A program made the position numbers and the translations under genes. Shown here one piece after another: positions 1 through 12,248 of a stretch of 64,000 nucleotides of DNA (positions are counted from its first letter, which is position 1; each line of letters starts with the position of its first letter). The DNA lies in the NCBI RefSeq assembly GCF_029867415.1, contig NC_081185.1, positions 36,402,766 through 36,466,765 of the forward strand, in the 5' to 3' direction. The DNA is from Vicia villosa. Lineage: Eukaryota > Streptophyta > Magnoliopsida > Fabales > Fabaceae. A model generated the notes under the pieces. That model was given only the letters and a program-made list of their open reading frames with translations, was not told where the DNA came from and did not search any database.

Positions 1-2075
1 TTACTTATAATTAATTAAACTTTATAATTATCTATGAGGTATCAATTTAATAATAAAAGTTTGACTTCAAGGATGAAATTTGAACCCAAGAAAAATTCCT
101 TCGTTGGAGTTTACATCAAATTTATTAAGTTTGTCTTTACTGTTATTTAAAATAAAATATTTGTATTGAAAATACAAAAATAGCAAATATTAGATTTTTT
201 ACCTTTAAGTAACTTAAAGGATGTCTTCTCTATGATAGGTCAAATAAATCCCCTATTTAAGACGTGATGTGTGTTGTTAATAGCATCCGTCCAAACGTAT
301 TATGATAAATTCATCTCACTTATCATCGTGTGCTAATTCTTCTAAAATATAATTTGTATGCTCTACAACATCATTTTATTGTGGAATGCACGAACATGAG
401 TAGTTAGGAGTTATCCCGTTTTTATTGTAAAAGTTTTCAAACTGATGATGATTGACAAATTCACCACCATGATCACTTTGAAAAGTGATTATTTTCAAAC
501 TAAAAAGATTTTGGACAAGTTTAGCAAATTTAACAAAAGACTTTAAAGGTTTCTTCCTAATGTGTTAGGAATAGAGTCTAAGTAAATCTAGTATAGTCAT
601 CTACGATAACAAAGTCATAATAGTTACCAGCTATGGTTTGTGTCCTTGAGGGGCCAAAAAATCTAAATGGAGAAGCTCAAGAGGTTTTGAAGTTGAAACT
701 AAATTTTTTTTCTATTTAAAAGAAACTCTTGTTCGTTTTTTCATTTGTCAAGCATCACATAGCTTATCTTTTGAAAATTTTCTGTTAGGTAGACCTACTA
801 CTAAGTTTTTTGAAATTTTTTCCTATATATCAAGTGAAAGTGTATGTATCCTAAACATCTGTGTCATTATCATGAATATCCCTTCTTGGTAACCAAACAT
901 TTAGTATCATACCTTGACACATTATGTAGAACTAGCAAATAGATATTGTCAACCCCACTAGTACCCTTGACCACAAGAGTCTTACTAGGCTTATGTTCAA
1001 TTAAGCAACTTAAGGTATGAAAGACAATCGAATAACCATTGTCACATAATTGACTAACTCTTAATAAGTTGTATTTAAGCCCTTAAGATAACAAAAACAT
1101 TTATGGTGATTGTGAAGAGATTTCCCACAACATATTCTCCTAGAATTTTCTCTTTATCGTTGCATCCATACGTGACGTGACTGCAATTTATGGTCAAACT
1201 TGATAAACTTTAAAGTGTTCCTCGTCATATATCTTGAGCATCCGCTATCCAAGAACCACAATCCTTTTTGCATAGGCAAGACCATCCTATAAAGAATCAA
1301 ACATGTAATTTAGGTATCCAGCTAGTGAGTCCTTGAGGGTTAATAAAAACACACTTAGGTATCCATACCATAACACTAGTATGAACCTTAATATTCCTAA
1401 CATGACCAAGAGGCCTGGTGAGATCTTTATCACCCTAATAATGACAAGTTTTTTTAGATAAAATATTTTTTTCTTATGAAGCAGGGTTTTTTCTTAAAAT
1501 TATTCTCTCAATCACTTGAAATTATAGAACTAACATTAGATAGTGAAATGATATGTGATGATTTTCCTTTTTAATTTTCATTTTTAATTTTTAAAGCTGG
1601 ACAAGTATCACATTCCATTTTAACTAACTTTTCTTCTAATGTATTCGAAACACATAATGCTCACTTACGAGAGATTTCATGTGCTTCCTTTAAGGATTCT
1701 AAGGCACTATTAAGATTTGAAATTTCTCTCTCAAGTTTTGAAATCATTTTTATTTAAATAAATATTTTCCTAATTGCGCCTAAAGCATCATCATGTATTT
1801 CTCAAAAATATTTCAATAATTGATTATAAGATGGTTTAAAATCATAATCAAAATCAGAATCATATATCTCTAAGCCTTTTTCTATTTGTGCCATTAAGCA
1901 CATATTTTCATATTTGTTATCATCTGAGCTCGACTAGAAGAAGAAGAAATTTTGTCTTCTTCTTCGTCTTTCCAAGTGAAATAAGTTCTATGACCTTTGG
2001 TATGATTACCTTTTATCTTGTAAGACTCTTTCTTGTTGTTGTGTTTGCTCAGGCTTGGACATGTACTATAGTAAT
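1..2075 (-). pseudogene. Copia A: decayed gag-protease-integrase remnant
   Basis: Read on the minus strand, this stretch gives broken Ty1/copia protein segments in the normal order from right to left. A gag tail with an acidic, serine-rich end lies near 1900-2065. A protease-like motif (DSGCSR type, read as 'WIADAQD' after changes) lies near 1210-1260. A pre-integrase segment ('LKYNLLRVSQLCDNGYS') lies near 1020-1090. An integrase core lies near 240-720, with the SDHGGEF motif around 460-485 and 'SKPLELLHLDF' near 660-690. Many stops and indels interrupt it, so it makes no protein. RT/RNase H is not in the window and would lie to the left. Family is assigned from motifs only; the lineage within copia is not resolved. 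Confidence 0.8.
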
Positions 2076-2186
2076 TGAAGGAGCGAGAAACACAAGAAAC
2101 GGGGTTTAAATTGGGTTGCACCAAATATAATCTTTTTCGCAACTTAAAAACAAAGTTAACAAGTGAATAAAAATATATGAACACAA

Positions 2187-2629
2187 TGTAGGATCAAGCG
2201 CTTACCACTGCGCTAAAACCAATTGCTGTTAGTGAGGGCGCAACTTTATTTCCTTATAGTATGAGCCCTCAGGGGCTGCACCTAAATCGAGATTTGTAAG
2301 CTCTCTCTAGGCACCATGGGTCGGGATGTTAAGCCCATTCGAATTCCTAAGGGTGACGCTGGATTTATTTATCCAACAATCTCCCCCCCAGTGTCAGCCG
2401 GCGGGATTCGAACCCATGACCATGCTCTTATACCACTTGTAGGATCAAGCGCTTACCACTGCGCTAAAAGCAATTGCTGTTAGTGAGGACGCAACTTTAT
2501 TTCCTTATAGTATGAGCCCTCAGGGGCTGCACCTAAAGCGAGGTTTGTAAGCTCTCTCTAGGCATCATGGGTTTGGATGTTAAGCCCATTCAAATTCCTA
2601 AGGGTGACGCTGGATTTATTTATCCAACA
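2187..2629 (-). mobile_element. Complete TRIM (terminal-repeat retrotransposon in miniature)
   Basis: Two 192-bp direct repeats (2187-2378 and 2438-2629) flank only 59 bp of internal DNA. On the minus strand each repeat starts TGTTGGAT and ends CCTACA. The internal part starts with a primer site close to the initiator-Met type (TGGTATAAGAGC, + 2424-2435) and ends in a polypurine tract (+ 2379-2391). A perfect 5-bp TSD, CACAA, lies at 2182-2186 and 2630-2634. The repeats differ at about nine positions by eye, so insertion is moderately old. There is no coding capacity; movement needs proteins from another LTR element. It sits in the LTR region of copia A. Confidence 0.95.
2403..2466 (-). promoter_or_regulatory. 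tRNA-like Pol III A and B boxes across the TRIM LTR/internal junction
   Basis: On the minus strand TAGCGCAGTGGTAAGCG (+ 2450-2466, end of the 5' LTR) fits the A-box consensus TRGCNNAGYNGG. GGGTTCGAATCCC (+ 2403-2415, internal region) is a perfect B box. They are 34 nt apart, as in tRNA genes. The A box is in both LTRs but the B box occurs once, so only the 5' LTR junction has the pair. Cassandra TRIMs are known to carry a 5S-type Pol III promoter in the LTR; here the resemblance is to a tRNA promoter. Activity is not shown. Confidence 0.7.
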
Positions 2630-3037
2630 CACAATTATTTTTATCGTAGTTCACTATTAACAGAGTTACTCCATTCCATCTGCAAAGGTGATTTTTCCTT
2701 CTCAATAAGGACTTAATCCACTATAATCAAATTGATTACAGACAACCATATTGACTGCAACCAATGCCTTATTGAGACTCCTGACTAGTACCCAGCCTTC
2801 TCAAAGAAACAACCATCATAAGCTTCCGATCAACCTTGTTGACAATGCCAACAAGTTCAGCTATTCCTTATCGTGAAACCACTATGACCGCAACCATACT
2901 CTTCTCAATACTTCTAAATAGCACCTAGTCCCCCAAGGAAACAATCAGCCAAGTTGATTACAAGTGTGTATTACAAGATGCTTCAAATAAGAAGATTACA
3001 CAATGTTTAAATACAACAACACAAAAGTGTTGACAAG

Positions 3038-4825
3038 TGTAATGTGGTGGGAGAACTGACTTTTTGTTTTGTTTTTTGCAAAACATGTTGCGGTTAGCAA
3101 GAGTCGCCAACGACTTTTATTTTATCCAATTTAGGAAAGGTATAAAAGAACAGGAAAGACCTTTAAAAGATTTTGAGTTCGGGGGTAGGTTATACAAAGG
3201 AAGGTGTTAGCACCCTTTGTATCCATGGTTATCCATGGGCTCTTAAATGCTTAGTTCATTTTACTTGCTTTGTTTGATAAATGGTTTGTGTTTAGAAAAT
3301 ACTTCGAAAAAGTTTAACTTTATAATGATTCTCGTATGAATGTATACAAAGTGTTTATTTTTTGAAAGTATTTGTGAAAGAGTGGTGTTTGAAAATATTT
3401 TGTTAAAAAGCTTGACTTTGTAATGATTCATGTAAGAATGTATACAAAGTATTTGCTTTTGAAAATAACTTTGAAAATGTGAGGTGTGAAAAGTGATATG
3501 AATTTTTAGTTGTGAGCAAGCATTTAAGAGTGTCTTACCCATTCAAGGTCGTTTTTGTTATTTTCCTCTTCCTTTGTGGATAGGACTGTCCTTACCATTA
3601 GTTGGTAAGTAGTCTTATCTTTTGGATGTGACGGGACGGACGTAGGGTCATCGCATGGTCATAGAAGGCAACATTGTAAGGATACCTTAACAATTCAAAG
3701 GGACTATCATCACTTTTCTGTAGGGTCATCGAGGGACAATATCATCTTTTCGTAAGTAACTCGAAGGGTCATTAAGGGACTATGATCTTTATATCGAAGG
3801 GACTATGATAACTTGTTCGTAGCCAAATTTTGCTAAGATATCCCTACGTTCAAGGGACATGACCAAGTAATCAAAAGGCAACGAAGAGAGGTTACTCTAG
3901 GGGTGCAAGTGTGCAAGGTGTCTTTGATTCAATTATTTAATCTTGAGTTAGGTTCTAGCGTTCATTGATTAGTCTTGCCAAACAAACCCTAGTTACTAAC
4001 AGTTAAATATGTATAGAAAATTAAAGTGAGGAATTTAAAGTTCCTACGCTATTGCATCGCTTTGGGAGAGTTACATAAGTATAAAGAATGCGGGGAATTT
4101 AAACCTAGACTATTACAAGACTTCGGGAGCGGGGGTAAGATAAGAAAACGGGGATGAAAATTATTACAAACCCAAAATTAAAATTAAGACGAAATAAAAG
4201 ATAATATGTGTGACAATTAACAAATTATAAATGTCCACAAGAAATAGTCCAAGAGCCTCAAGTGTGGTACTACCTCTTTCTTTCTTCAACTTTCATCATT
4301 TTACAAGGACCCTCCTTACACCAAATAATCATAACTACAACCTTCCAAAAATCAATCATTAAATCATCAAGTTAAAAGAAAAAAAGAACAAATTTACCGA
4401 TCAAAATCAACACCAGGTGGTGGCTGGGAACAAACAATCGTAGTTGTAGCGGATGGTGGCAGAACTCGCGACGTCGAAGCTGGTGGACGGAACGACTTCG
4501 TCGGTGTCTTTCCAATGAGCTTATATTGCTTCTCCATTCTTTGATTTTGAATTGCTAATTGTTTCTTTGATTTGAATTGTTGTGAATCTTTGAGGATTGG
4601 TTATATGTTGTATTGAAAAAGGTTTGGATTTTGATGATTAAGGTTTTGGTTTTATAAGAAAACTTGGTTCATGGCTTCAAAAATACATGATGTATATGAT
4701 AAATTTGTGACATGGTGATGTTGAGAAAATGTTTATAATAAAGTCTGGATTTGTGTTTGATTTTGGTTTATAAGGTTCATATGGTACTTAGTTGTTACTG
4801 TAAATAACATGGGGAACAAAGTGGT
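3038..4825 (-). repeat. Ogre-like B: LTR at 3038-28296, 3'-end part
   Basis: On the minus strand this is the terminal part of an Ogre/Tat-type LTR ending ...CCACATTACA at 3038. It closely matches the end of the LTR at 41989 over the first few hundred bases, including the 'gtatccatggtta' block and the 'ggttatacaaagg' block. It is cut at 4825 by copia C and resumes at 27523. With the second part the LTR is about 2562 bp. The small ORFs here are AT-rich chance frames. The adjoining sequence at 3033-3037 (acaag) does not match the flank of the other LTR. Confidence 0.8.
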
Positions 4826-5714
4826 TGTTGGAAATAAATGTCACTAGAAAGGGGGGGGGGGGGGGGGGATTGAATAGTGACCTCTTAAAAATTTAGTTTA
4901 TGTGTGTGAGTAAGATATAATGAAATATAGGACTAGTAATAAAGAACACACAAAGGTTTATACTGGTTCACCAAAAGGGTTAGTCCAGTCCTCACACACA
5001 GTGAGATTTTCTTATATCTTACACTTTTATCCTTTAAAGAGGGATAAAAATGTTATGCTTTACACAAACTCAATAGGCTTTTACAATTACTAAAGTTTCA
5101 CTTTAGATTCTTCTTTTTCTTTGTTAAAACCAAGATTTTATATCTCTTGAGGATATACAAAATATTTAGTGGATGATATGAAGATGATTCACTATTTGGC
5201 AGTGATAAGATCTCTTCCTTTTCTTATGAATAAGATAAGCTTTTTTACTTTGATTCAAAATGATATTAAGCTTGAATTTCAAAGTTGTTCTTTTTCTTTG
5301 TAAGAGGAGCTAGTTATATAGAAGCTTGTAGGAATATATCTGTTTGAGTTCTGTTTGTACTTGCAAGACATAGAAATATCTTTCTTAGATGGATGTGTAC
5401 TTTGAGGATATCAGAATATAGTCCTTTGAGTAGATGAGCAATCTGTCTTACCTGGATGTGTACTTTGAGGATACATAAGATAGTCCTTTGAGTAGATGGT
5501 CATTTTCTTTTGAATAAATGCACGTTGGTTTATTTTGATTGGATAGAATATGCTGTCATTTGAACCAAATGCTTTTGCCAATGTTTTGATAAGATCATGT
5601 TAAAGCTAAAACAAAATATATGAGATCTAAACAATAGGAGGACCTGTAAGTGCACTTCTTTAGAGTAGTTAGAATGATTACATGTTGTCCTCAAAACTAA
5701 GAAGTGTTTCAACA
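4826..5714 (-). repeat. Copia C: 3' LTR
   Basis: Direct repeat of 26640-27517. A TATA-like element (minus strand CTATATAAC, + 5313-5321) is conserved in both copies. A run of 18 G (4851-4868) replaces 7 G in the other copy and explains most of the length difference. Confidence 0.95.
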
Positions 5715-5727
5715 TTCTCCCCCTTTT
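5715..5727 (-). other. Copia C: polypurine tract
   Basis: The minus strand reads AAAAGGGGGAGAA directly before the 3' LTR start TGTTGAAACA. This is the expected plus-strand priming site. Confidence 0.9.
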
Positions 5728-6397
5728 TGAGGATGACAAACTTATTCTAGATTTTGTTTTAGTTTAAGCTCCCCCTACAAACATATTAACTTATTTTGTT
5801 CTAGGATCTGATGTTTTTAGATTTTAGCTCCCCCTGAATATATGTTGTTTATTTTTGGGAATGTTGGAATTTTGAGTAGCTGGATGAGAAAAATATTGTA
5901 ACACATGTTTTACAAATGTTTGAAACAGAATAGAAAAGATACTCCTTTTGTTAAAAATAGCATACATATTTTTAGCATAATCTAAAACATACATTTTAAC
6001 ATTTTAACCAAGATAATCATTCATAAGATGTAATCATACAGCTTCAAAAATGATGAGATCCAAACAAAAACATACATCTTCAAAATAAGTGGATCCAAAC
6101 AAAAGCATACAACTTCAAAATAAGTAGAGCTAAACAGTTGCTGCTACTAATTTTTTCAGATGTTTGATATGTTAAAGCATAAACTGACATAAATTAAAAC
6201 ATAAATATAGATACTCCCCCTTTGGACAGCAACAAAAAGAAGGGGGCACAGGAAGCCAACAACTACACCTTATCATCAGAGTCATGAGGTGGAGCCTGAA
6301 GAAAAGGAAATTCAAATTCCGGGATGAATGGAGGTGGGATAAGTGGAAAAACCCTTGTAAGAAACACCTTAGAATGCCAGTCAAAGAATGTATGGTT
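5728..6397 (-). other. Copia C: 3' untranslated region
   Basis: AT-rich non-coding DNA between the stop of the C ORF (6398) and the polypurine tract. It contains several 'gctccccctg'-type short purine/pyrimidine blocks and repeated 'acatacatcttcaaaat' phrases near 6035-6125. I see no gene. Confidence 0.7.
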
Positions 6398-6796
6398 TTA
6401 TCTGCCAATACTAACTACTGCTCTTTGAAGAGCAGACAAGTCATCCTGAGATGAGCTTGAATTAGCCTTGTGATCCTCTTTAAAAGCTTTGAACGAGTTT
6501 TGAATAGGATCAGCAGAAGTGGTATTAAACCACGACAAATTGAGAGAGCCAAAAGGTTCTTGATTAGTTATTTCTTGGTGTGTGAACTGCGGCGGAGAGT
6601 CATAGGAGTCATAGATAGAAGCTTGGCTTAGGAAGTAATTGAAGTTACTCTCTAAAGGTGGATTGTGGAGCAGAGGAGATGAAGTGGGAGCAAAAGGATT
6701 TTCTGTGAAGTCTGACTCAGTGTTGGGCACAACAGTAGGAATGGTTGAATAAGTGCTTTGAGGAACGGGTGGAATGAGTGAATACAAAGTTTCAGC
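6398..6796 (-). pseudogene. Copia C: C-terminal part of the plant-transposon-protein-like ORF
   Basis: This minus-strand frame of about 130 codons is rich in S, P, N and T and ends 'DDLSALQRAVVSIGR'. It is the downstream exon-like remnant of the ORF split by the solo LTR D: the upstream part resumes at 10046. The reading frame here is offset from the frame at 10046-11093, so besides the 3.2-kb insertion there is a small frameshift near the junction. Low-complexity sequence of this kind follows the conserved domain in related ORFs. It has no known enzymatic motif. Confidence 0.6.
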
Positions 6797-9700
6797 TGTA
6801 GCAACCTGCCCTAAAATTAACCTTTTAGAGTCGCCACTTATTCTACCAGGGCGAATAGGAAACCCTACGCAGTATAAAGATTCAGGGTAAGATTATTATA
6901 ATCAGGTTGAGGGAAGGTGTTAGGCACCCTTAACCGTTTCCTAAGGTTTGCATCTAAGGTAAAGGCTTATGGCTAAAATATTTAGATTTAATAGCTAAGG
7001 AAATGAACAGGGGAAAAGTGAGATTTTGGGGAAGGGGGACTCGCCTTGTTACCAAGTGCCTACGTACCTCCTTATGGAGGATCAGAGTCTACGTAGTTCG
7101 GGGAAAGGGTTGTACGCCTTAGAATTTGATATGAAGTGGTTTGAGGGCTTTTTGAGTTGCCTTATCGTAGCTATGATAATCCGTAGTTTTGAAAAGTGTT
7201 TTAAGATTGGGCGTACAACCCTGCTTTTTTTATATGCACTATTAATCGCAATGATCAATAGGTTTGATCACCATGATTAATAGATTAGTAGGGTATTGTT
7301 ACAAATTCTAATCGATAGGTTCAATCATTACTAATAACAAATAAAATGTATTTTTTAGAATTTAATTTATTAAGTTTTACCGTTTTCCCTCGTAATCGAT
7401 AGATACAATTATAAATAATAACGAATTTTTAAAGAAAAAAAATAGGCTAATCATCGCAACCAATAGGATGGTTGAAACCCTTTAGCCAAAAAAACTTATT
7501 TTTATTTCAATTGATTAAATAATTAAATGATCGATTATTATCCATCGTGACTAATAGATTTAGTCGAAACGAATAGTAAATTAAATCCTAATACTTTGGC
7601 CAAATGGCCAGTGGGATTGGGCAAATCCTAATGCTTTGATAACCTTTCTAGATTTTTTTGTGATTTTTATAATTAAATATGTTTAAATAAATTAGTCGAA
7701 ATAATTGAATAAGGGAAATAGTCCTAACATTAAATATATCCTAATTATATAATAATTCAATTTCAAACTAAAATTATATACAAAGAAATCTATTAAAATT
7801 AATTAAGATTAATTATATAATTGTATAAATAATTATAAAAATAATTAAACAAAACCTGGGAAGCAATCCTGTGTGGCGTGCCCTGGACGTCCATGGTGAG
7901 GTTGCAGTCCTGGGGACGTTGGATTCAATCTGACACGATCCAGTGGATGAGATACGAGGGTGCACCGTGGTCATTCGTTGGAGCGCTGTGTAGAATCTGT
8001 AAACAAATGTGAACAAACAAAATACAAAAAATAATTGTTGACGCTAGGAATCGAGCCTGCGTCCTGATAGTCACGTATCCATGACCCTCACCAACTGAGT
8101 TGCACACGTTAGTTGATAACAAGCCAATCACTAATCATAATATATTAAAATGCGTGTTAATTAATAAATTCAAACAAAGCAGTCAAAACTGGGCCCTAGG
8201 ACTTAAATTAGAGCCAATCGTTTCCCTCAATTACACCACGTAGGAGGTCAAAGAGTCCAAACTTCAGGCTGGTCCAATGGCACATTGACACGTCTGGATT
8301 CATTGGTTCCAGCGATTCCGGCCACCGTCCAGGGCGGCTCACTTCATCTTCTCCGACAAAGAGAAGTTTATACCCTACAAAATACGGAAAGCGAACGTCC
8401 CAAAAGTACCTTACTACCCTAATTTGAGGGCTGCGATTCCAATGATGCAGTCCTTTTTGGCTGAAACGCTCTGTAAACAGAGATACGACGAAACACAAGC
8501 TTTGTGCCCTAGCTATGGCGTCTCTCAGTTTACACGTCAAACCTTGCGTCTAATGCCTCAAACCCCCTCTAAAGGAACTCCTGAGATGGTATAAATAGTT
8601 GAAAGCCATTAACAACGCATGAATTGAAAGAAACAAGATTGATATCATACCAAACCGGTGTACTTGGGTTGCAGCATTCTGGGCTGTTTTCGACTCGCTT
8701 CTTGGCTTGAGACTAGCCTTTAGCACTGCAGGGACTAGATTGGAGGCTTAGACAAGCCTGGGAGTGGCTGCAAGTCGAGATTTGGTGGTGCAAGTTCCTT
8801 TGGAAATTTTGAAGTGCAAACCCTAATGCCCTTGGCTGAAAAAAAAACCCCTTTTCATTTGGGATTGCTATGCTTATATAGATGAAGAGATTAGGTCAGA
8901 AACTTTGCATCAAATCCCATCATTTAGCCTATAGAATATTTGATTAAATATTATATGGAAAGTTGCTATTTTTGTATCAATCTCTTGCCAATCATATCTC
9001 CATGAAATTTCCTTTGATTTTCCATGATTTGAAGCTTCAAAATTTGATTGGGGAATAAGCAAATGCAATCTTTTATATTTTCTTATTATTTATTGTATTA
9101 AATTTGACTTTGAATGAATAAAAATAAAAAATAAATAAAATAAATAAAAGAAAAATGCATGGATGGGTTTAAGAGTTTTGGACCATGTTAGAAACAAGTT
9201 CCCAACATAAAAAGATAGGCCCATTTGGAAAAAAATCCATTTTTGCTCAATATTGACTTCGTGCACTTTCTCCAAAACTGGTCAACTTCAGCAATGCATA
9301 ACTCTCTTAATATTTGTCATATGAAGATGTTCTAGGACTTTTTGGAAATCCCAAGATGTCCCCTATAATCCACTTTGGAACATATTTCTCATTTAGAGAT
9401 TTTTTCTTGATGATATTGCTCTAGACAAAAAACTGCTTTTGGTTTACTTTCAAGAAGGACCTGTAACGTATTGGACCGTATCTCTTGAATGAAGCATTTC
9501 TGGCCTTGGCATGTGACAGACAAATTGTAGAGAATCCAGTTTCCTTCAGAATAGGATTTGAGTGAGAAATTTCTGATACTCCATGTGGAAGTTATGGCCA
9601 ATCAAAGTTGAATTGACTTTCTCCTTAAAAACCCCAATTTGAACCTTTTGAATTTGTTCATTTCTGAGTTTTTATTAATGGATCATGATCAATCTTTGAT

Positions 9701-10045
9701 CAAATGATGGATATAACCCCAAATACTTGATGTTTACCAAAAGTCTTGAAGTTTGACTGTACTTTGACCATAGTTGACTTTTAGGTCAAACTAGTCGACT
9801 GTGGATCATCTGAGCATTTGAATGATCAATCCTTGGAATTGAAGCTTGACTTTTGACATGGAGATGCTTTGAGACATATGAGACACCTTGAGATCCATTT
9901 GAGGCCTTTAGAGATTCAAACTCTTTTGATAAAGCACAAACCCTAATTCAAAAGGCCCTCGATTAGGAGAATGTTGCTTTGAATAGTCCCTTGAATCTTG
10001 AATCATTTGAGATGAAATGAAGAGGGCAAATTTTGGGGTATGACA
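6797..10045 (-). mobile_element. Solo LTR D (Ogre/Tat-like), 3249 bp
   Basis: On the minus strand it starts TGTCATACCCCAAAATTTG and ends GCAGGTTGCTACA. A perfect TSD, TCAGC, lies at 6792-6796 and 10046-10050. There is no primer site or polypurine tract next to it, so it is a solo LTR left by recombination between two LTRs. Its 5' half (about 8600-10045) resembles the 5' half of the B LTR at 43900-45316. A TATA-like element reads CTATATAAGC on the minus strand (+ 8872-8881). A tRNA-like module lies at 8041-8108. The short ORFs inside are chance frames. It interrupts the ORF of copia C. Confidence 0.95.
8041..8108 (-). other. tRNA-like module in solo LTR D
   Basis: On the minus strand 'ACTCAGTTGGTGAGG' (+ 8086-8100) resembles a D-arm/A box and 'GGCTCGATTCC' (+ 8047-8057) a B box, about 30-35 nt apart. 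A GTCA/TGAC stem can form where an anticodon arm would be. The acceptor ends do not pair well, so it is not a working tRNA gene. It may be a captured tRNA or SINE piece. Confidence 0.5.
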
Positions 10046-11093
10046 TCAGCTTGGGATCAAAGCCACCAGAGTATGTTATGCACTGAGATTGAGTAAGAAC
10101 TTGATGCTGAAAGAGTAAGGCATCAAGATCATCATTCATATCAGGAGGAGGTATGTTGGATGCGATGTTCAGATCAAGTTTAGGAGAGTGTAAGGGAGAA
10201 GGATCAAAAACAGGAGTTTGAGAGATTGGGGAAGCTTGAGACTCAGATGTTTGGACAAAAATATGGTCAGCTACAGTTTTAGGTGGAGAGGTAAACAAGA
10301 TATCTTCAGTGGGCAGAGTTTGATCAGGAGGAGCGGTGAATGAGGGAATTGGTGAGTTGATTTCTTGTGGGATTAGTGGTTCAGTGGGTTGATGGAGAGG
10401 TGAGACATGTTCCTTGATGGGGGATTCAGTTTTTTCAATGGGTGGAGAATCAGTTTTAATGGTTTCAGCATGAGTTGGTTTGGACATTTCAGAATCAGCA
10501 ATTTCTGGTTCAGCTTGTTCTTTTGTGGTGAAGGTTTTAACCTTTTTCTTGACATCAGCTGTTTTGACCAAACGTTTTTGTTTTTGTGGGATTTGAAGCA
10601 CAGGGATGTTCATTTTGGAGAATCTACACCCATGAATAGATCCTCCACCCATGAAGGATGTGATATCATCAGTAGGGATGTGAAAGTGTTTAAACACAAG
10701 TGTCAAAAGCCTTCCATAAGGAGCAGTTCTACCCTTCTTGCATGTGTGTTTCATAAAGTTTAGGATGAGGTAACCTAGGTGAAGGGGATGACGGTTTAGG
10801 AGATGAAAGATCACCATAATGTCATACCTAGATAATTTTTCTAAGCTTCCTGCTCGAGGAATGATATTGTGAATGGACATTTTGTGTAAGAAACGGGGGA
10901 CAGGGTTTAGATTTGAAGACACTAGGGGTTTGGTGGTATCAACAAGTAGTTCACGATAGACACTATCCATAGTAGTGTTGTATAATCCAACCCATTCTTT
11001 TGAAAATAGATGAATGCCAGAGTCAGGGATTTTAAGGATTTGACATATTTGAGAGGGAGTTAGGGTTATAGTTATACCTTTGATCGTAGATTT
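10046..11093 (-). pseudogene. Copia C: central part of the plant-transposon-protein-like ORF
   Basis: This open minus-strand frame joins 25942 once copia E and its GATTT duplication are removed, in frame. It starts around 'STIKGITITLTPSQICQILK' and includes 'IIPRAGSLEKLSRYDIMVIF', 'YGRLLTLVFKHFHIP' and a Pro/Ser/Thr-rich tail. The ordered helices and the 'YGRLLT' type motif recall the 'putative plant transposon protein' domain common in legume copia and in the ORF of element E (16029-16946). The domain's function is unknown. The codons upstream of 11093 in the same frame belong to the LTR of E and are not part of it. Confidence 0.65.
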
Positions 11094-12164
11094 TGTTAGA
11101 ACAAGAATTGTTCTGATCAATATTCTTAGTTTTGATGATAACAATGTATATGAATTTTGCTTAAGACAATGTGGTACTCTAATCCTGTGCAATTTCCATT
11201 TCAGGAAATATATGAAGAGTATGCATAAAAAATCAGCGCATGAAGCACTGACTCAGAAGGTTCAGCATGCAACATCAGAACATGCTCTCGCAAGACATCA
11301 GAAATGGTCAAGCAGAATCAGAACATGGTCTATTGAAGCATCAGAAGAACTTGAGATCAGAAGCAGAAGTACTGAAGTTCTCATGGTATCACGCTTGAAG
11401 CACTTCAAAGTCAGAAGACAAGAAGATGCTCTGCACCAAGCTCTTTGACTCTGATATATTCAAACGTTGTATCTACAAAGATCAGATCAGAAGCAAGTGC
11501 AAGATGGCAGGCTACGCTGACTGACAAAAGGAACGTTAGAAGCTAATAACGACAAAGTCAGTTAAAGCAGGAAAAGCAAGGCTCGAGGTAGTTGACAAAA
11601 GAGTGAAACATTAAATGCAATGCTGTACGAATCACGCAATGCATTAAATGCTCCCAACGGTCAGCTTCTCATAACGCCTATAAATAGAAGTTCTGATGAG
11701 AAGCTGAATACAACACTCTACGCAAACATACAGAAACGTTGTCTAAGTGAAAAGCTCTCAAAACTTCATCTTCAACCTCACTTCATTACTGTTGTAATAT
11801 CTTGGTGAGATTTAGCTTAAACTTAAGAGAAATATCACAGTTGTGATTAGAGCTTATTAGGAAGCATTGTAATACTCTTATAAGAATTTGTTTACATTAA
11901 TTTGTAAAAGGTTCCTAGAGTGATCAAGGTGTGATCAGAATACTCTAGAAGACTTAGAAGGTATCTAAGTGGAAAACCATTGTAATCAAGGTTGATTAGT
12001 GGATTAAATCCTCAGGTGAGGTAAATCACTCTAAGGGGGTGGACTGGAGTAGTTTCGTTAACAACGAACCAGGATAAAAATCATTGTGCAATTGTTTTTA
12101 TCTTAAGAGTTTTTAAAGTCACACTTATTAAACCCCCCCTTTCTAAGTGTTGTTCTATCCTTCA
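11094..12164 (+). repeat. Copia E: 5' LTR
   Basis: Direct repeat of the 3' LTR with a scatter of substitutions and small indels. A TATA box CTATAAATAG lies at 11678-11687 and is conserved in the 3' LTR near 20525-20535, so transcription probably starts near 11710. Short frames here (for example 11080-11448) are not genes. Confidence 0.95.
11678..11687 (+). promoter_or_regulatory. Copia E: LTR TATA box
   Basis: CTATAAATAG in the context 'aacgcctataaatagaag', identical in both LTRs. Confidence 0.7.
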
Positions 12165-12182
12165 ATTGGCATCAGAGCGCCG
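12165..12182 (+). other. Copia E: primer binding site (initiator tRNA-Met type)
   Basis: ATTGGCATCAGAGCGCC directly follows the 5' LTR. It differs from the common TGGTATCAGAGC core by one base. Confidence 0.85.
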
Positions 12183-12248
12183 GTTCTAAGGTGTAAGCAC
12201 TTAACCGTGTTTAGAAAAGATTCAGGAAGAGAAAAACGCTAAGTCAAG

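Larger units (their letters stand above)
2076..3037 (-). repeat. Copia A: probable 5' LTR, split by a TRIM
   Basis: This non-coding stretch lies on the 5' side of the copia A gag remnant. On the minus strand it ends in ...CTCCTTCA at about 2076, the usual end of copia LTRs of this type, followed by a weak match to an initiator-Met primer site (2060-2075). The TRIM at 2187-2629 splits it. The right end is cut by the Ogre-like LTR starting at 3038, so no complete LTR or TSD can be shown. Boundaries are inferred. Confidence 0.5.

Noticed and set aside
1888..2184. Small opposed ORFs as genes
   Set aside because: They fall in the copia A gag remnant and LTR; the minus frame is gag-like debris and the plus frame is its shadow.
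9963..11192. A single 409-codon minus-strand protein
   Set aside because: Its first 33 codons are antisense LTR of E and its last 27 are solo LTR D; only 10046-11093 belongs to the copia C ORF.
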